Assembly (NCBI GenBank): GCA_011009095.1
Contig: VTPC01090693.1
Coordinates: 86,503 to 150,502, forward strand
From: Ignelater luminosus
Taxonomy: Eukaryota > Arthropoda > Insecta > Coleoptera > Elateridae
Direction: 5' to 3'
DNA: 64,000 nucleotides
The notes beneath the pieces were generated by a model. The model saw only the letters and a list, made by a program, of their open reading frames with translations. It was not told where the DNA came from and ran no database searches. This document shows positions 33,561 through 45,170 of this stretch, piece after piece. Position numbers and translations under genes: made by a program. Positions within the stretch are counted from its first letter, which is position 1. Each line of letters begins with the position of its first letter.

Positions 33561-35650
33561 TCTTTTTATTTATTAACCTTGAGAGAAAACTGTCTAATTT
33601 GTCAGACTATAATTTTCATAGTACTCTATCTGCAAAGCTCTAGCATTGCATAGTGAAGAGATACAACAAAACTAGCCATTTTAGCTAATCACAGCAATTA
33701 TTTTTATTGTACATTTAAAACTGAATCATTCAAGTGAGAGTCCAATAAAGTTAATCTTCTCTTGACAGAGATTTTTAGGAAATTTTAATGATCCACAGTC
33801 TCATTTCGTGACAAGTTAAAACACGCTTTGTTATCGGAAACCTTGTTAAAAAAACTTTTATGTAACCTCGACCCTAGCAGTATATTTTATATTATAACAA
33901 AAATAGAAATGGGAATTTTAATGTTAATTTAAGAGAACAAAATTGTGTCGGAAAACTAGAAAACTTATTTAGAAGAAAACAATTCTAAGATGTAGTCAGT
34001 TGTCACAATTTAAATAAAGTGCCTCCAGTAATTTTAGGCTGGCTTTCTTTAAGATGTTTACAAACTATTTGGTGTCTAATGTAACAGAAAGTAACACAAC
34101 AGAATTTATGATGATTAATAATTGACAGATGATATCTTTACTAATATTTCTGAAGTGATTTACCTGAAATAAGTTAACAATCACCAAAAAAATACTACAC
34201 TTTCTAGATTTTTTAAGAAACATTTCCCGATTGCAATACGTGAAATGTAGAATTTTAAGAATTTTAAAAAAATAACAAAAAAATAGTATTTTCTAATTGT
34301 GTTAAGTATGATTCCGTTTCAGATTATAATAATGGTTCTCCTGTTAATCTTCCTGAGGAGTAATGTTGATAAGGACCATGAGATACTACTGCTCCTCGTC
34401 ATTTTCAACTATTAGATCCCTTACTATTTTTATTCTTGTTAAATATTTAGTATTGCACGTTTTTACTTTGTAATATTAACGTTTACGTTTTATTTTACTG
34501 GTATACCTAGTCTTATATCCTTAACTTTACTGTTAAGTTTGTTAGTAGTACCTACGTGGTTATGTGTCCTGTATTTTTATGTTGTTATTGATTTTCTTAA
34601 GTTCTATTAAATCTATTTTATTCTGCATGTTGTATTTAACTATACTTTTAATCTATTTGTTACCTGCATGTCTATATATTTGTTTTTCGCTTTATCTATC
34701 ATTATTATTTGCTAGGCACATTTGTTATACATCAATAAACCTGATATAATATAACATGATGTGAAAAATTAATTTTTTTATTTTGATTTATTTTTATTCT
34801 GATAGTTACCTGATGCTAAGAACTAAGTCTATGAAAGCAAGTTTATATACCGTGTGTGCAGAGCTGAACTTAAATTACTCACCATGTGCAATTATGGATC
34901 AGAAATATTTAGATTTCCCAAAAATAACCTCGTTATATGCAACCTATCAGATTCCTCTGCTGAAATATTTTGTATTTATAATGTATTAATACAAAGAAAG
35001 GCAGATTGTCCAGCTTTATATAACTTTTACCTCAGTACTTATGTGGTCAATGGGTGTTAGAAAGCTTTAATATTTATATGATATGGTTGAGTTAGGCGCC
35101 GGATGAGTCGCAGTCTTGTTAATGGGCAATATAAATACAAAACACAGTGGTGAAAAGTCAACCAATTATATTGAAATTCATAAATACAAGTTCTATTTAT
35201 TGATTATTAAACCAAAAATTAAAAGGATGACGACATCAAAATATTGTATTTATTTAATGTTTCCTGACAGTATCGATGAATTTATCAAAATTCCAAATTT
35301 GGTTGAACAATCGTAGAAATTTCAAAAGTACAAAAAACTAGTTTGCAATAATTGATCAAAGTTACTCAAACTCCTAAGTAGTTAAATAGTAAGTACAAAA
35401 ATGAACTTGTAAAATTTATTTTGTTTAATTAACAAATCATCAACTGGCATGTAAGTGCAGTTATTACAGAAAGTCCGTGTTGCTCACCATGAAGTTGGCA
35501 AAAGCGTAAACCAAGTATGATAATTGCCTAAATAAACCTCAGTGTACAAAAGCCAATTTATCTTGGAGGACCGCAGCTATAGAAGATTTTCAGTGTTGTG
35601 TAAAAGGTTTTACTGGTAGATCGAATGATTTCCAATTTTAAATGTTTTAA
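33561..35650. other. Intron sequence, no gene seen
   Basis: AT-rich with no coding motif or repeat pairing noticed before the foldback element. Confidence 0.5.
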
Positions 35651-36333
35651 TCCAGTCAATAAGCTGGGAAAAAAGGCCGAATAAATAAAACAAAACACTC
35701 AGCTCGAATTTAAAAAAAGTTTTTTGCAATGAGTTCTGTATGACCCCAGGATCATTCACGACTATTGAGACCTTCCCCCGCCCCCCTTCTGCCTCAAATC
35801 GCGAAATCAACTCTTTTAACTACCCCCTTTCTGGAGATTTTTTTTATTTGTGAAAATGTGTGAATTTTGGCTGAAAAATGACTTCTAGGAGTTTTTTTGG
35901 GTCGTTCATCACGAATCCGGCATTAGTTTTCCGGAAAAGTGAACCAAAAAAACCCTCTAGGACCCATCTTCGAGATAAGATTCTAGATTTTCACAAACAA
36001 GAAAAATTTTTCCAGAAACTAGGCCAGATTTTCCGTTTTTCCACGGTCAGGTTTACTTTTCCGGAAAACTAATGCGGATTCGTGATCAGCGATCCAAAAA
36101 ACTATCTAGAACCCATTTTCGAACTGAAATTCACACATTTTACCAAATTAGAAAAAATCTCCAGAAAGGGGGTTGTTAAAAGGGTTGATTTCGCGATTTG
36201 AGGCAGAAGGGGAGGCGGGGGAAAGGTCTCAGTAGTCATGAATGACCTTGGGGTCATCTAAAACTCATTGCAAAAAAAAGTTTTCAAATTCGTGCTGAGT
36301 GTTTTTCTTTATTCTCCCAGCTTATTGACTGGA
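35651..36333. repeat. 683-bp foldback (long palindromic) element
   Basis: The outer arms start TCCAGTCAATAAGCTGGGA at 35651 and end with its reverse complement at 36333. Similarity continues inward over most of the length. Paired landmarks: CCCCGCCCCCCTTCTGCCTC near 35778 with GAGGCAGAAGGGGAGGCGGG near 36200; CACGAATCCGGCATTAG with CTAATGCGGATTCGTG; ATTAGTTTTCCGGAAAAGTG with ACTTTTCCGGAAAACTAAT. The centre is near 35992. A direct repeat also runs through it (CTCTAGGACCCATCTTCGAG and TCTAGAACCCATTTTCGAAC). No coding capacity. Transcription through it would give a very long hairpin. Confidence 0.88.
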
Positions 36334-37235
36334 CTATTTTGTGATTATATGGATTTAAACCGAATTCTCCCAAGAGTTTTGTAGCTCGAAAGATTTCTGA
36401 TAATGAAGTGATACGGATGAAGTAAGCTTTTCAGGAGTTTTCAAGACGAATGTCTTATCCTTTTATAAGTGCTGGGAATTATCCAATGACAAGAACCCCA
36501 AAACTAGATAATTTAAACAGGAGACGCTACTCTATAAAAAAAATTAAATATTTTTAATATCAGGTGATAATGCAGAAAGAAATTTTAATTTTATCTTAAG
36601 TTCTAATGAAGAATCACCACAGACTTTTACAATACAAATTGATAATAAAGCACAATTCGTTGGTTGAATAATGTCAAGCAATACATGGAATTCAAACACC
36701 CAGTGTCGACTTAAACTGGAGAGTCATTCAGAATATAATCGATGATTTTCAATCCTCCTCATATACTCTTTTAATTCGATTTGGAATTTCTGCATAATTA
36801 TTTGAAGCAAGTAGAGTTTTTACACGGAATAACAAAAATATCTAAAAACTTATTGCAATATGTATGTATTTTAAAATTGATTTTCAGAAGGAGTTACCAA
36901 AATTTTAGAATGTTTCGGGACGATTTAAATGGAAAAATCCCGAGAATTAACAATTTTAAATTTAATTAAATGACTGTGCAGATCAAATTTGAGAAATTTT
37001 GCTCAAGAAAAGTAAAGTCACTAGGGACCGAGATACAGTGACGTTTCTCGTACTAACCTATATTAATTACATTTTGGCGAGACTTTAAAGAATCCAATTG
37101 GTTATAGAAGCTGCTTAGTAAGCAGAAAGCCTTAGAAAACAAGTAATTGAGAGGGCATGTAAGACACAATTCTAAAGATTGTTCTAGCTAATTGTGGATC
37201 ACAGTACTATTCTTGATTGTTTAATTACGTCATAG
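36334..37235. other. Intron sequence, no gene seen
   Basis: AT-rich, no motif recognised. Confidence 0.5.
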
Positions 37236-37237
37236 TA

Positions 37238-37350
37238 TTGTAACGTAACCTTGCATTACATTATAAATCTACCCTAGTGTAACTACGATGCTAGTGGTCT
37301 TAGGTTGGCTAAACTCTGTGGGTGGCCTGGAGTAAGGATTAGGAGATTAC
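37238..37350. repeat. Dispersed repeat family A, copy 2
   Basis: Begins TTGTAACGTAACCTTGCATT then ACATT. Further on come TCTTAGGTTGGCTAAACTCT and GGGTGGCCTGGAGTAAGGAT. It matches copy 1 at 10014-10125 block for block with many substitutions. No inverted ends were recognised. Confidence 0.6.
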
Positions 37351-38615
37351 ACACACAATAAAATACAAAAAAATATTATATTATAATATAATATTAACAA
37401 TTTAAATCCGAAAGCTGCATACAGCCTGCTTCCCTCGCTGAGTTGAGGCTTGACACAAATTTAAAAAAAATATGCCGTTGTGACAATACTTTCAACACAC
37501 CGCATCGGCGACAAATTCCGCCCGGCTGCCTATAGCTTAAGTTTGGAGCGTCACACCAAACCTTAGGGAAAATTTCCTGCCAATGGAAATCCTGGTGCTC
37601 GAGAATAAACAAAAAATGTAACTAAACCAGTGACGACTTGAGGATATCATTTCTGATAATGATAACCCACCTCATGATCAAGTAGCAAAGGGGTAAAATA
37701 ACAGCCAATAAACTCCCAACTCCCACACGAACATAAATTGTAAATTACAATTAAAACTAAAAATGAAACCGAATAAGCTGTACTAAAAAACAGGTAAGAA
37801 ATACCAACCTAAATAAACAAGTAAAAATTTACGTAACCAAATTACACCTAACCACTTATCTGAATTTCAAAGATGAACCGTAGGAAAAGTCGAGAAGTAA
37901 TAATTTAAGGTGAAATCTAATATACAATCGCGGGATCTAATCCTTATCAATTTACTAACGACATTTATAATGAAGTAAATTAACCAGAAAACAAGTCACG
38001 GCTGTGAAAGTTTAACATACTTCAAAAATAAGGTTAAAGACTGAAAGGAATACTATACTCTGTGTCCTTCTTGCTATAACGAATAAGATGAAAAAATTTG
38101 TCAACTCTAAATTTATTTTAAAAAATGTAAAAAACCTACAATAGTTAATCAACCTTTCAGCACAAACTCATCATTATCAAGAAAATGTCTTCAATGGAGA
38201 AAACTATAAAAAGAATATATAAGAACACACTGAAAGCACAGATTAAACTTAACACATGTAACAGAAGCAAAAAGTAAACGTTACATGATGTTAGCTACAG
38301 TTTAACGTTTCTTTCGTCTTTATACTCTATGATATGACGTAAATAAGCAGCCTCAAATGCTCATCTTTTGAGCGATATGCTACTGTGTAACGACAGAGTA
38401 AAGGAAGACAGGTCAAGCTTTCTGGTCAATACTAACTGACTTCCACCTAATGGTTTTCAAGGATCTTAATTAAAATAACTGTTGATCCAATTTAATACTA
38501 ATTGAATAGTCAAAATCTCGAAATTGTGTAATAAAGTTACCCATTTAAAGCAAGTTTTTAAAAAAACTACTGAACCAAAATATTATTGTTTAAATCGGTC
38601 AAATTTAACCCTATT
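37351..38615. other. Intron sequence, no gene seen
   Basis: Mostly AT-rich. The minus frame 37612-37394 (GGICRRCGVLKVLSQRHIFF) is the only G/C-richer part; it matches nothing I recognise. Confidence 0.45.
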
Positions 38616-38617
38616 TA

Positions 38618-39912
38618 CGAGGGCGGTTCAATAAGTACCCGTGTTAGAAATGAAGACACAATTTTTTTCAAAATCTTTTTCTTTATTTTTTAACATAGTC
38701 TCCTTTTAGAAATATACACTTCTCCCAACGTTCCTGCCATTTTTTTAACCCCTCCAAAAAATAGGATTTGTCGAACTCTCCGAAATACGCCTCTATCTCG
38801 GCGATGACTTCCTCGTTTGAGCTAAATGTTTTTCCCGCGAGCCATTTCTTTATGTTAGGAAACAAGAAAAAGTCGCAGGGAGCCAGATCGGGTGAATACG
38901 GGGGGGTGCGGCAGCAATTCATAACGCAGTTCATGCAGTTTGGCGGCGACAACTCCGGATGAATGTGCTGGTGCGTTATCGTGGTGAAACAGCACCTTAT
39001 TTTTCGCCAAATTTGGCCGTGCCTTCTTCAATTTTTTGTCGAAGCTGTCTAATAACTTACTGTAGTATTGTCCAGTGATCGTTCTTCCTTTTTCTAAAAA
39101 ATCCATGAGGATGACGCCGTTCGCATTCCAAAAAATCGTCGCCATGACCTTTCCGGCCGATGGAACCATCTTCGCCTTCTTTGGAGCAGATTCACCGGGA
39201 GAAATCCATTGTTTTGATTGTTGCTTAGTTTCTGGTGTGTAATGATGAATCCAGGTTTCATCAACGGTGACAACTCGACGCAACAACTCCTTCGGATTTC
39301 GCTTAAATTGCTCCAAACACTGCTTCGAAGTTAACAGCCGCATCCGCTTGTTGTCCACCGTTAGCAATCGCGGCACCCATCGCGCCGACAATTTTTTCAT
39401 CGCCAACTTATCATGTAAAATATTAATTGCCGTTCCGGTCGACACACCTACGGCCTCTGCTACTTCACGCACTTTCGTTCGTCGTTCAGCGAGAATCATG
39501 TCGTGGACTTTTTGAATGATTTCCTCGGTAACCACGTCTGCCGGGCGTCCTGGTCGCTCCTCATCAAAAACGGATGTTCGCCCACGTTTAAATTCGTTGA
39601 ACCAATATCTAACTGTGGTCATAGATGGCGAAGTGTCCCCATAAACAGCATCCAACTTTGCTTTTATCTCCTCGCATTTTTTCCCATCCAAAAACAGAAA
39701 GCGAATTACCGAACGATACTGCTCTTTTTCCATCTTAGCTAAAATCACGAAACACGTCTTACTCAAATGGCTGTCAAATCCAAACTAACCTATCAATCAG
39801 TCTGCAATTTGTTATACCGTCGTTTGATAGATGGCAGCACACGATGATAACACCAACTTCCCTCAGGAACGCCTTCTGTCGTCAAACACGGGTACTTACT
39901 GAACCGTCTTCG
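38618..39912 (-). mobile_element. mariner element of a second family, both ends present
   Basis: Ends: CGAGGGCGGTTCAATAAGTA then CCCGTGTT at 38618 and, reversed from 39912, CGAAGACGGTTCAGTAAGTA then CCCGTGTT. TA flanks both (38616-38617 and 39913-39914). At 1295 bp it is full length for mariner. The sequence and the protein differ clearly from the family at 28914 and 48055. Confidence 0.9.
38683..39733 (-). pseudogene. mariner transposase (second family), single frameshift
   Basis: ATG at 39733 starts MEKEQYRSVIRFLFLDGKKC. HTH domain and linker: RGRTSVFDEERPGRPADVV. The core has VVTVDETWIHHYTPETK and VLFHHDNAPAHSSGVV, then a break. The frame then resumes as TPPYSPDLAPCDFFLFPNIK and ends CIFLKGDYVKK. 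The three Asp keep DD34D spacing across the break. The lesion is one extra G in the run of seven at 38899-38905, inside the codons before YSPDLAP. It is otherwise intact, so a one-base difference separates it from a full-length enzyme frame. Confidence 0.88.
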
Positions 39913-40174
39913 TATAAACAAACAAATACATTATAAAATGTACGCTTTTTCGAATAGCAATTTATCAAGCCTCTACTTAATAAATAGCGTATACTCTAAT
40001 ACGTACAAATTGAATAATTATTTTGCTCGCTAAAAATCGTTGAACTAATTAATAATTAGCAGTTACCTTTAAGAACTTAATCGTACGTTCCCATTTATTT
40101 AGAAAACCAACAGATGGAGACCACACTCAAATGGAATATTTCGGTGTATCTTCAATAAAGTTTATCGTAATAAC

Positions 40175-40725
40175 TAGTGATGGGCATAATCATTTATCTC
40201 GAGATATTTAAAAGTTATTTGGACAATTCGTATTATTAATCGTTAGTTACCGCTCTAGTAAAATCATTCCAACTAAATATTATTTACCTAAAATAACTAT
40301 TAAATAAAATTATTCTGACAACTCTCATTAGGTACTAATCGTTCGTTACTGCTCAAATATTTGATATAATTACTAAGTAACTGTAAAATTTATTTATGTA
40401 AAGGTCTGAACTGAACGTTATTCAAAGAACTATACGAGCTTGATATTCGACATAATCAGTGTTTAAATCAAACTATATTCAAAGAATTACTTCTACTTAT
40501 TAACGTATTTTACCGCTTATCACTCATGCCCTATTTTTATGCATGCAAATCTATTTAATTTCAGTAGAAAGGACTGCAAATGAAAAGAAAATATTTCAAA
40601 CTTAGTGGTTTAACTATTTAATATCAATTTAAAACCTTCTGTAGTTTGGATAAATTATTCTAGTGTTTAAATGCTCATTAACTAATCTCTCGATTAGTAA
40701 AATCATTCGATTATACCCATCACTA
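40175..40725. mobile_element. 551-bp hAT-type MITE
   Basis: Left end TAGTGATGGGCATAATCATT; right end, reversed, TAGTGATGGGTATAATCGAA. It is flanked by 8-bp near-identical duplications GTAATAAC (40167-40174) and GTAATAAT (40726-40733). Eight-base duplications and YAGTGATGGGCA-like ends are typical of the hAT superfamily. The interior repeats CGTTAGTTACCGCTC and CGTTCGTTACTGCTC. It has no coding sequence, so it is nonautonomous. Confidence 0.85.
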
Positions 40726-40733
40726 GTAATAAT

Positions 40734-41800
40734 CAAGTTCTGGTATTTATCTCATTTTCAAATGTTTCTAATTGCTTTTAATAAACAAGGCATTAATTAA
40801 ATATAATTACGAATTGAAAACAATATAGTTATACCTTTACAAAGTCAAAGAAAAACTAAACAAATATCAGATAAACGCTTGAACAAATAAAAACAACATG
40901 GAGATGCCTAGAAAATTATTTCGTATTAAAATTAAATAAATTATTTTATTACGGCCAATTATTGACTTAATAAATAAATTTCATTTTTACTCGACAAATC
41001 TTCAAGAACTGCGCAGATTTTACCCAAAAACTTGAAAGTAGATTAACCAACAAAGAACAATCAAGCGTTCATGTCAGGGGTTGACCAAAGAGTACCGCTC
41101 AAGACGACTTCAAATCTCAAGTTGATTCCCACAGGACTTCAAAGCCCGCATCCCACTTACGTTCTAATACTAATTACATATTTATGTAAGGGTCTAATAA
41201 GCTTTTTAATGCTTGTTAAATTTAAACTGAAATTTTTAGTCAATTAAATGATAAGCACAATATAAAAAGAGAAAACATAATTTTGACTCTCCTGACAACA
41301 TTCAGGCATACGCTAAGAGCGCATTCTGGAGCTTAAAACAAACAAAAGCGTCTATAAACGCGGACTCGAACCTCAACCGTTTCTGAGATACAGGGTTTTA
41401 AAGTTCCATTTAAAATCCCTTCGTTTTTAATATTTCAAGAACAAGGTGAGATATTTTCTCCTTATCAGAAGTGGGAGAATTAGGGAAGGGTAGCTCATTA
41501 CCCTAAAGGAAATTGCTACGTCACTGAAGAATTTAAAAATCTTTTTATTTTGGAATAAACTTGGATTTTTCAAAATCTCTAAAATTCAACAGCCTATAGT
41601 AAGGTCATACGTTGCATTAAAAACAAAATGCAAGCCTACTTTGTCGTATTAAATTTTTCACTAAAAAACTAAAGAACCATTTCCGATATACAGGGTGTCA
41701 AGGTTTATTAGAATCAAGAAATTGTAAATTAGACTACTAATATTGATCTAGAGGCTTTTTATGTTAACACTACTCAATTCAATTAAAAATATGTGGCTGG
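40734..41800. other. Intron sequence with an unclassified repeat near 41385-41705
   Basis: Two similar words, CGTTTCTGAGATACAGGG (41380) and CATTTCCGATATACAGGG (41680), are followed by TTTTAAAG and TGTCAAGG about 300 bp apart. They suggest two units of an unclassified dispersed repeat. No coding motif was found. Confidence 0.45.
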
Positions 41801-42230
41801 ACTTCCGTATGCCCGCCTACCACGTATCAGTTCAGTCGAGGTGTCAAATTATCAGGCTTGTCGAGAGGGTCACGGGAGTACTGAGTTTAGGTGCCGGAGA
41901 AGCCCCGTTAAAAAATTACAAGCATTTTTGTAAAGCACCGGTTCCACTACTTCCGTATCCTCCGCCTACCACAGATCAGTTTGTTTAAGGTGTCATATTG
42001 CTAGGCTTGTCTATAGGTTTAAAGAGGTACTGAGCTTAAAAGCCGGAGAAGCCCTGCTCAAAAGTTATGAGCATTTTTGTAAAACGCCAGTTCCACCACT
42101 TTCTAATCCCCCGCCTACCACGCATCATGTCAATTGAGGTGTCATATTGTCAGGCTTGTCCAGAGAGTCACAAAGGTACTGAGTCTAGGTGCTGGAGAAG
42201 CACCGTTCAAAAGCTATGAGCATTTATGTT
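41801..42230. repeat. Tandem array, about 2.9 units of 148-150 bp
   Basis: Units begin at 41801, 41949 and 42099 with ACTTCCGTATGCCCGCCTAC, ACTTCCGTATCCTCCGCCTA and ACTTTCTAATCCCCCGCCTA. Shared inner blocks are GAGGTGTCATATTG, CAGGCTTGTC, GTACTGAG, GCCGGAGAAGC and ATGAGCATTTTTGTAAA. A fragment of the same unit lies inverted at 44664-44722, on the other side of the LINE. The array is followed by a GGTTAGGTTAGTTTAGGTTA run (42235-42256). Confidence 0.85.
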
Positions 42231-44640
42231 AGAGGTTAGGTTAGTTTAGGTTAGTGAACGTCAGCCATGTGTAACAGGATCCGGAAATTGAAGCTTGACG
42301 CAAAGATGCGAGCATGAGCGATCATAAGTATATCCTTATATCCCTCTATTGGGTCAGAGAGACACGACCTCAACTGATGTGCAAATGAAAGTACAGGGAG
42401 TCGGCCACTGAGAAGCTAAGCACAGAATTATTAGAAAACGTATGCGATGAGACTCTTACGAAACCAACAAAGAATAACCGGGTAACGATTTATTGGTGGT
42501 CTGACCAAATTGTAAAAGCTAGGAGAGACTGCATCTCCACAAGGTGCACCCTTACTAGGGCGAGGAGAAAGAAAGACCGGATAACGGCAATAAACATGGC
42601 TTAGCTTAAGAAAGAAATTGAGAATCAAAATTGATGAGTCCAAGAAGCAGTACTGGGATTGCATTTGCAGCGAGATTGATCAAGACCAGTGAGGACTTGG
42701 CCACAAAATAGTCACTCGCCACCTCACGAAACCGCAGGCAAATAATATGTCAATAGAAACAATCATAAACAAGTGCAGTGAATTATTCTCCACCCACGAA
42801 GATGCAGAATGGATTACGCGAGAGGATGGGAAAGTGGCCCAGCTAACTACAGACGAAATCACCGCGGCGGAAAACAAAATTAAGTCCAAAAAAGCCCCCG
42901 GCCCGGACGGTATTCCTGGCGAAGTCGTTAAGCTGACAACCAAAAAGCATCTAGTACTTATTCAGGAAATCTTTAATAAGCTTATGGAAGACGGCATATT
43001 CCCAACAGAAAGGAAAAAGACTTCAGAAGCCGAATAGTAGAGAACAATGATACAGACCGCTATGTCTATTTAAATTTGGATTGAGCGAGATCCTTATATT
43101 TGGATTTCGCAAAAACGTCGCAGAGAGCGTCCCATCTAATCACATTACGCTCTCTACTATCTTCGCAATAGTAACATCCTTCGTCCGAAAAAATTAAACT
43201 TCCGCGATTATATTTGTTTGGTTGGTCTATTAAATACCTTGGGCAAGCTATATGAACAAGTGATAAAAACCCGCCTAGAAAGAGAGCTGGAAGCAAAGAA
43301 TGACTTGTCCTGCAGACAGTTTGGTTTCCGCAAAGGAAAATCCACAACCAATACAATCCGAGAGGTAGTGACTAGAGCAACAGCTGCCAGAAAGTGTACC
43401 AGGCACACTAGAAGACTCTGTGTTTTGGTTACCATCGATGTAAAAATGGCAAACCGGACAAAAATAATAGAAGAACTGGATAGGAGGACGATATCACCAT
43501 CCACAGAAGAGATGGATTATTATTGCAGTAAAAAAGGGAATTAAAAAAAAAACACGAAAGTAAACAGTGGTGTTTCCCAGGGATCCGTGCTATAGAATCC
43601 CTTCTCTGGAATATCCTGTACGACGGTGTATTGCTAATTCCGATCTCAGGAGATGCAGTGCTTATTGGATTTGCCGATAATTTGGCGGTCGTTGCAGCAG
43701 CTAAAAAAAAGGGTGCTGCAACATAAAATGAATATCACGCTCGATAGACTGGTAAACTAGCTAAGGGAAAATCATCTAACAGTTGCTCCCAAGAAGACTC
43801 GGGCGGTCATATTTGGTGAGAGCAGAATAGTGGCTCCGCTAAGCTTAGAAATATGTCACCAGGACATAAGAATTAGTACTGCAGTGAAATACTTGAGGGT
43901 ATTAATTGATAAGAAGCTAAAAAGCTGACACCCAGGCCATGGCCGAGAAAAGGCGAGAGCTTTACCCAGAGGGCCAAACTAAAAATAGAAAAGCAGCCCG
44001 CGGAAGGGCATTAGCTAAATGGCAAGAAAGGTGGGATATCAACCGCACCAAAGGACAATGGACTAAGAGGGTAATCCCAGATATTAGCAAATAAATTAGC
44101 AGGAAGCGTAGAGACCTCGACTATCATACCGCGCAGATAGTGACTGGGCATGGTAATTTCAACGCGTATCTCAACACCATCAGTAAAGCCCCAGATGATA
44201 GTTGTAACTTGTGCAAAATATACCTGAAGACGCTGAACAGGCCGTCTTTGGATGTAATAAATGGACTATGAAAAGAAATGCAATTGAACTTGAACTAGGA
44301 GTGCGCATCATCCCCGATAACGTAGTAGACCACGTGCTTAAGAATAAACAGAATTGGGATAACCTGACAGGCCCCTTCCCCAAAATCGTAATGAGGAGAC
44401 TTATTAGTGAGAAAGCTAAAATTAATCAAACATATCAAGGTAATAACTCCCGCTAACAACTGTACAGCTATGGTGCCCAGACGTAATACCTATGGATCTT
44501 CCTCGGCATCTTTCTACACCAGAGAAAGGGGAGAGGTTTTAGTCCGTAGGCTACTGAGAACTTTTCCAGTACGGACGACATGGTATCCATGAGGATTTCC
44601 TCCTTCCCTCGGAAAAGAAGGTTAGGTTATCTTATAGAAC
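42231..44640 (+). mobile_element. R1-like LINE, ORF2 without endonuclease, broken
   Basis: On the + strand. A pre-RT linker (YWWSDQIVKARRDC near 42495), then RT: KAPGPDGIPGEVVKL at 42892, LGKLYEQVIKTRLERELEAK (43239), CRQFGFRKGKSTTNTIREVV, RRLCVLVTIDVKMANRT. In broken frames come SGVPQGS-like text near 43570, FADNLAVVAA (FADDLAVV expected, second catalytic Asp changed to Asn) near 43672 and YLRVLIDKKLK. The C-terminal tail is KWQERWDINRTKGQWTKRVI, LDYHTAQIVTGHGNFNAYLN and a Cys/His motif with DDSCNLC at 44199. LNTI and TGHGxFxxYL mark the R1 group. A 154-bp insertion interrupts it at 43071. The 5' endonuclease is missing. Confidence 0.85.
43071..43224. mobile_element. 154-bp insertion with hairpin inside the LINE RT, 7-bp duplication
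   Basis: The RT text ...RPLCL|LNTLGKLYE is split. GTCTATT occurs at 43064-43070 and again at 43225-43231, and the coding sense resumes correctly if one copy plus the 154 bases is removed. The insert carries an internal hairpin GAGAGCGT...ACGCTCTC (about 43120-43152). It has no terminal inverted repeats that I can see and no poly(A). The class is unknown. Confidence 0.7.
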
Positions 44641-44663
44641 TGCATGTTAAAGTTTCGTAGAAC

Positions 44664-44722
44664 CCCCGGCACCTAGACTCAGTACCCCCCCTGATCCTCT
44701 CGACAAACCTGACAATATGACA
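44664..44722 (-). repeat. Inverted fragment of the 148-150-bp repeat unit
   Basis: The minus strand reads TGTCATATTGTCAGGTTTGT, CGAGAGGATCAG, TACTGAGTCTAGGTGCCGG, matching the middle of the units at 41801-42230 but in the opposite orientation. The LINE body lies between array and fragment. Confidence 0.8.
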
Positions 44723-44814
44723 ATGAACGGACTATTCAAATCCAGATTGAAGAGAAAGTCTAGAAGAAAGAAAAGCTAACAATGGGTATGCATTCTTGTA
44801 ACTTGGAGGGTGAA

Positions 44815-45170
44815 TAGGTCAGTCTGGCATAAAGCAAACAAGTGTTTGCCTTTCTTTTACAAAAGCAGAATATGTTTCATTCAAGCTATATGCCTAAAAT
44901 ATCAGTTAAACGAGTTTCTGGAAAAGAACATCCAGATATTAGTTACCAAAGACAATCAGAGCAAAGTAAACAACTGTGCAAAACACATAGAAACCAAATA
45001 TTGTTTTTGTATCAAACTGAGAAGCAGCAATGTTGTAAGACTTAAATATTGCCCTACATCTGAAATAATAGCAGATGATTTCACCAAACCATTACCTGCA
45101 CCAAAACTAAATATTGTTGCCGTTAAGAAGAGGTGTTGGGAGAATAGAATCTCGGAAACATTGCTGTCCA
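44815..45170 (+). pseudogene. copia RNase H scrap
   Basis: The + frames give KQTSVCLSFTKAEYVSFKLY (44828), matching copia KQxxVxLSSTEAEYVA. After frame changes come NCAKHIETKYCFCIKL and NVVRLKYCPTSEIIADDFTK, then PLPAPKL. HIDIKYHF, the CPTxxxxADxxTKPL motif and the STEAEY box are all standard for the C-terminal end of copia pol. The fragment starts and stops without LTRs. Relation to the copia element at 2445-5250 cannot be tested because that copy lacks this domain. Confidence 0.8.

Noticed and set aside
42235..42256. TTAGG-like run, considered as interstitial telomere
   Set aside because: Only a few imperfect units, and GGTTAGGTTAG words are common in insect introns. Kept only as context for the LINE.
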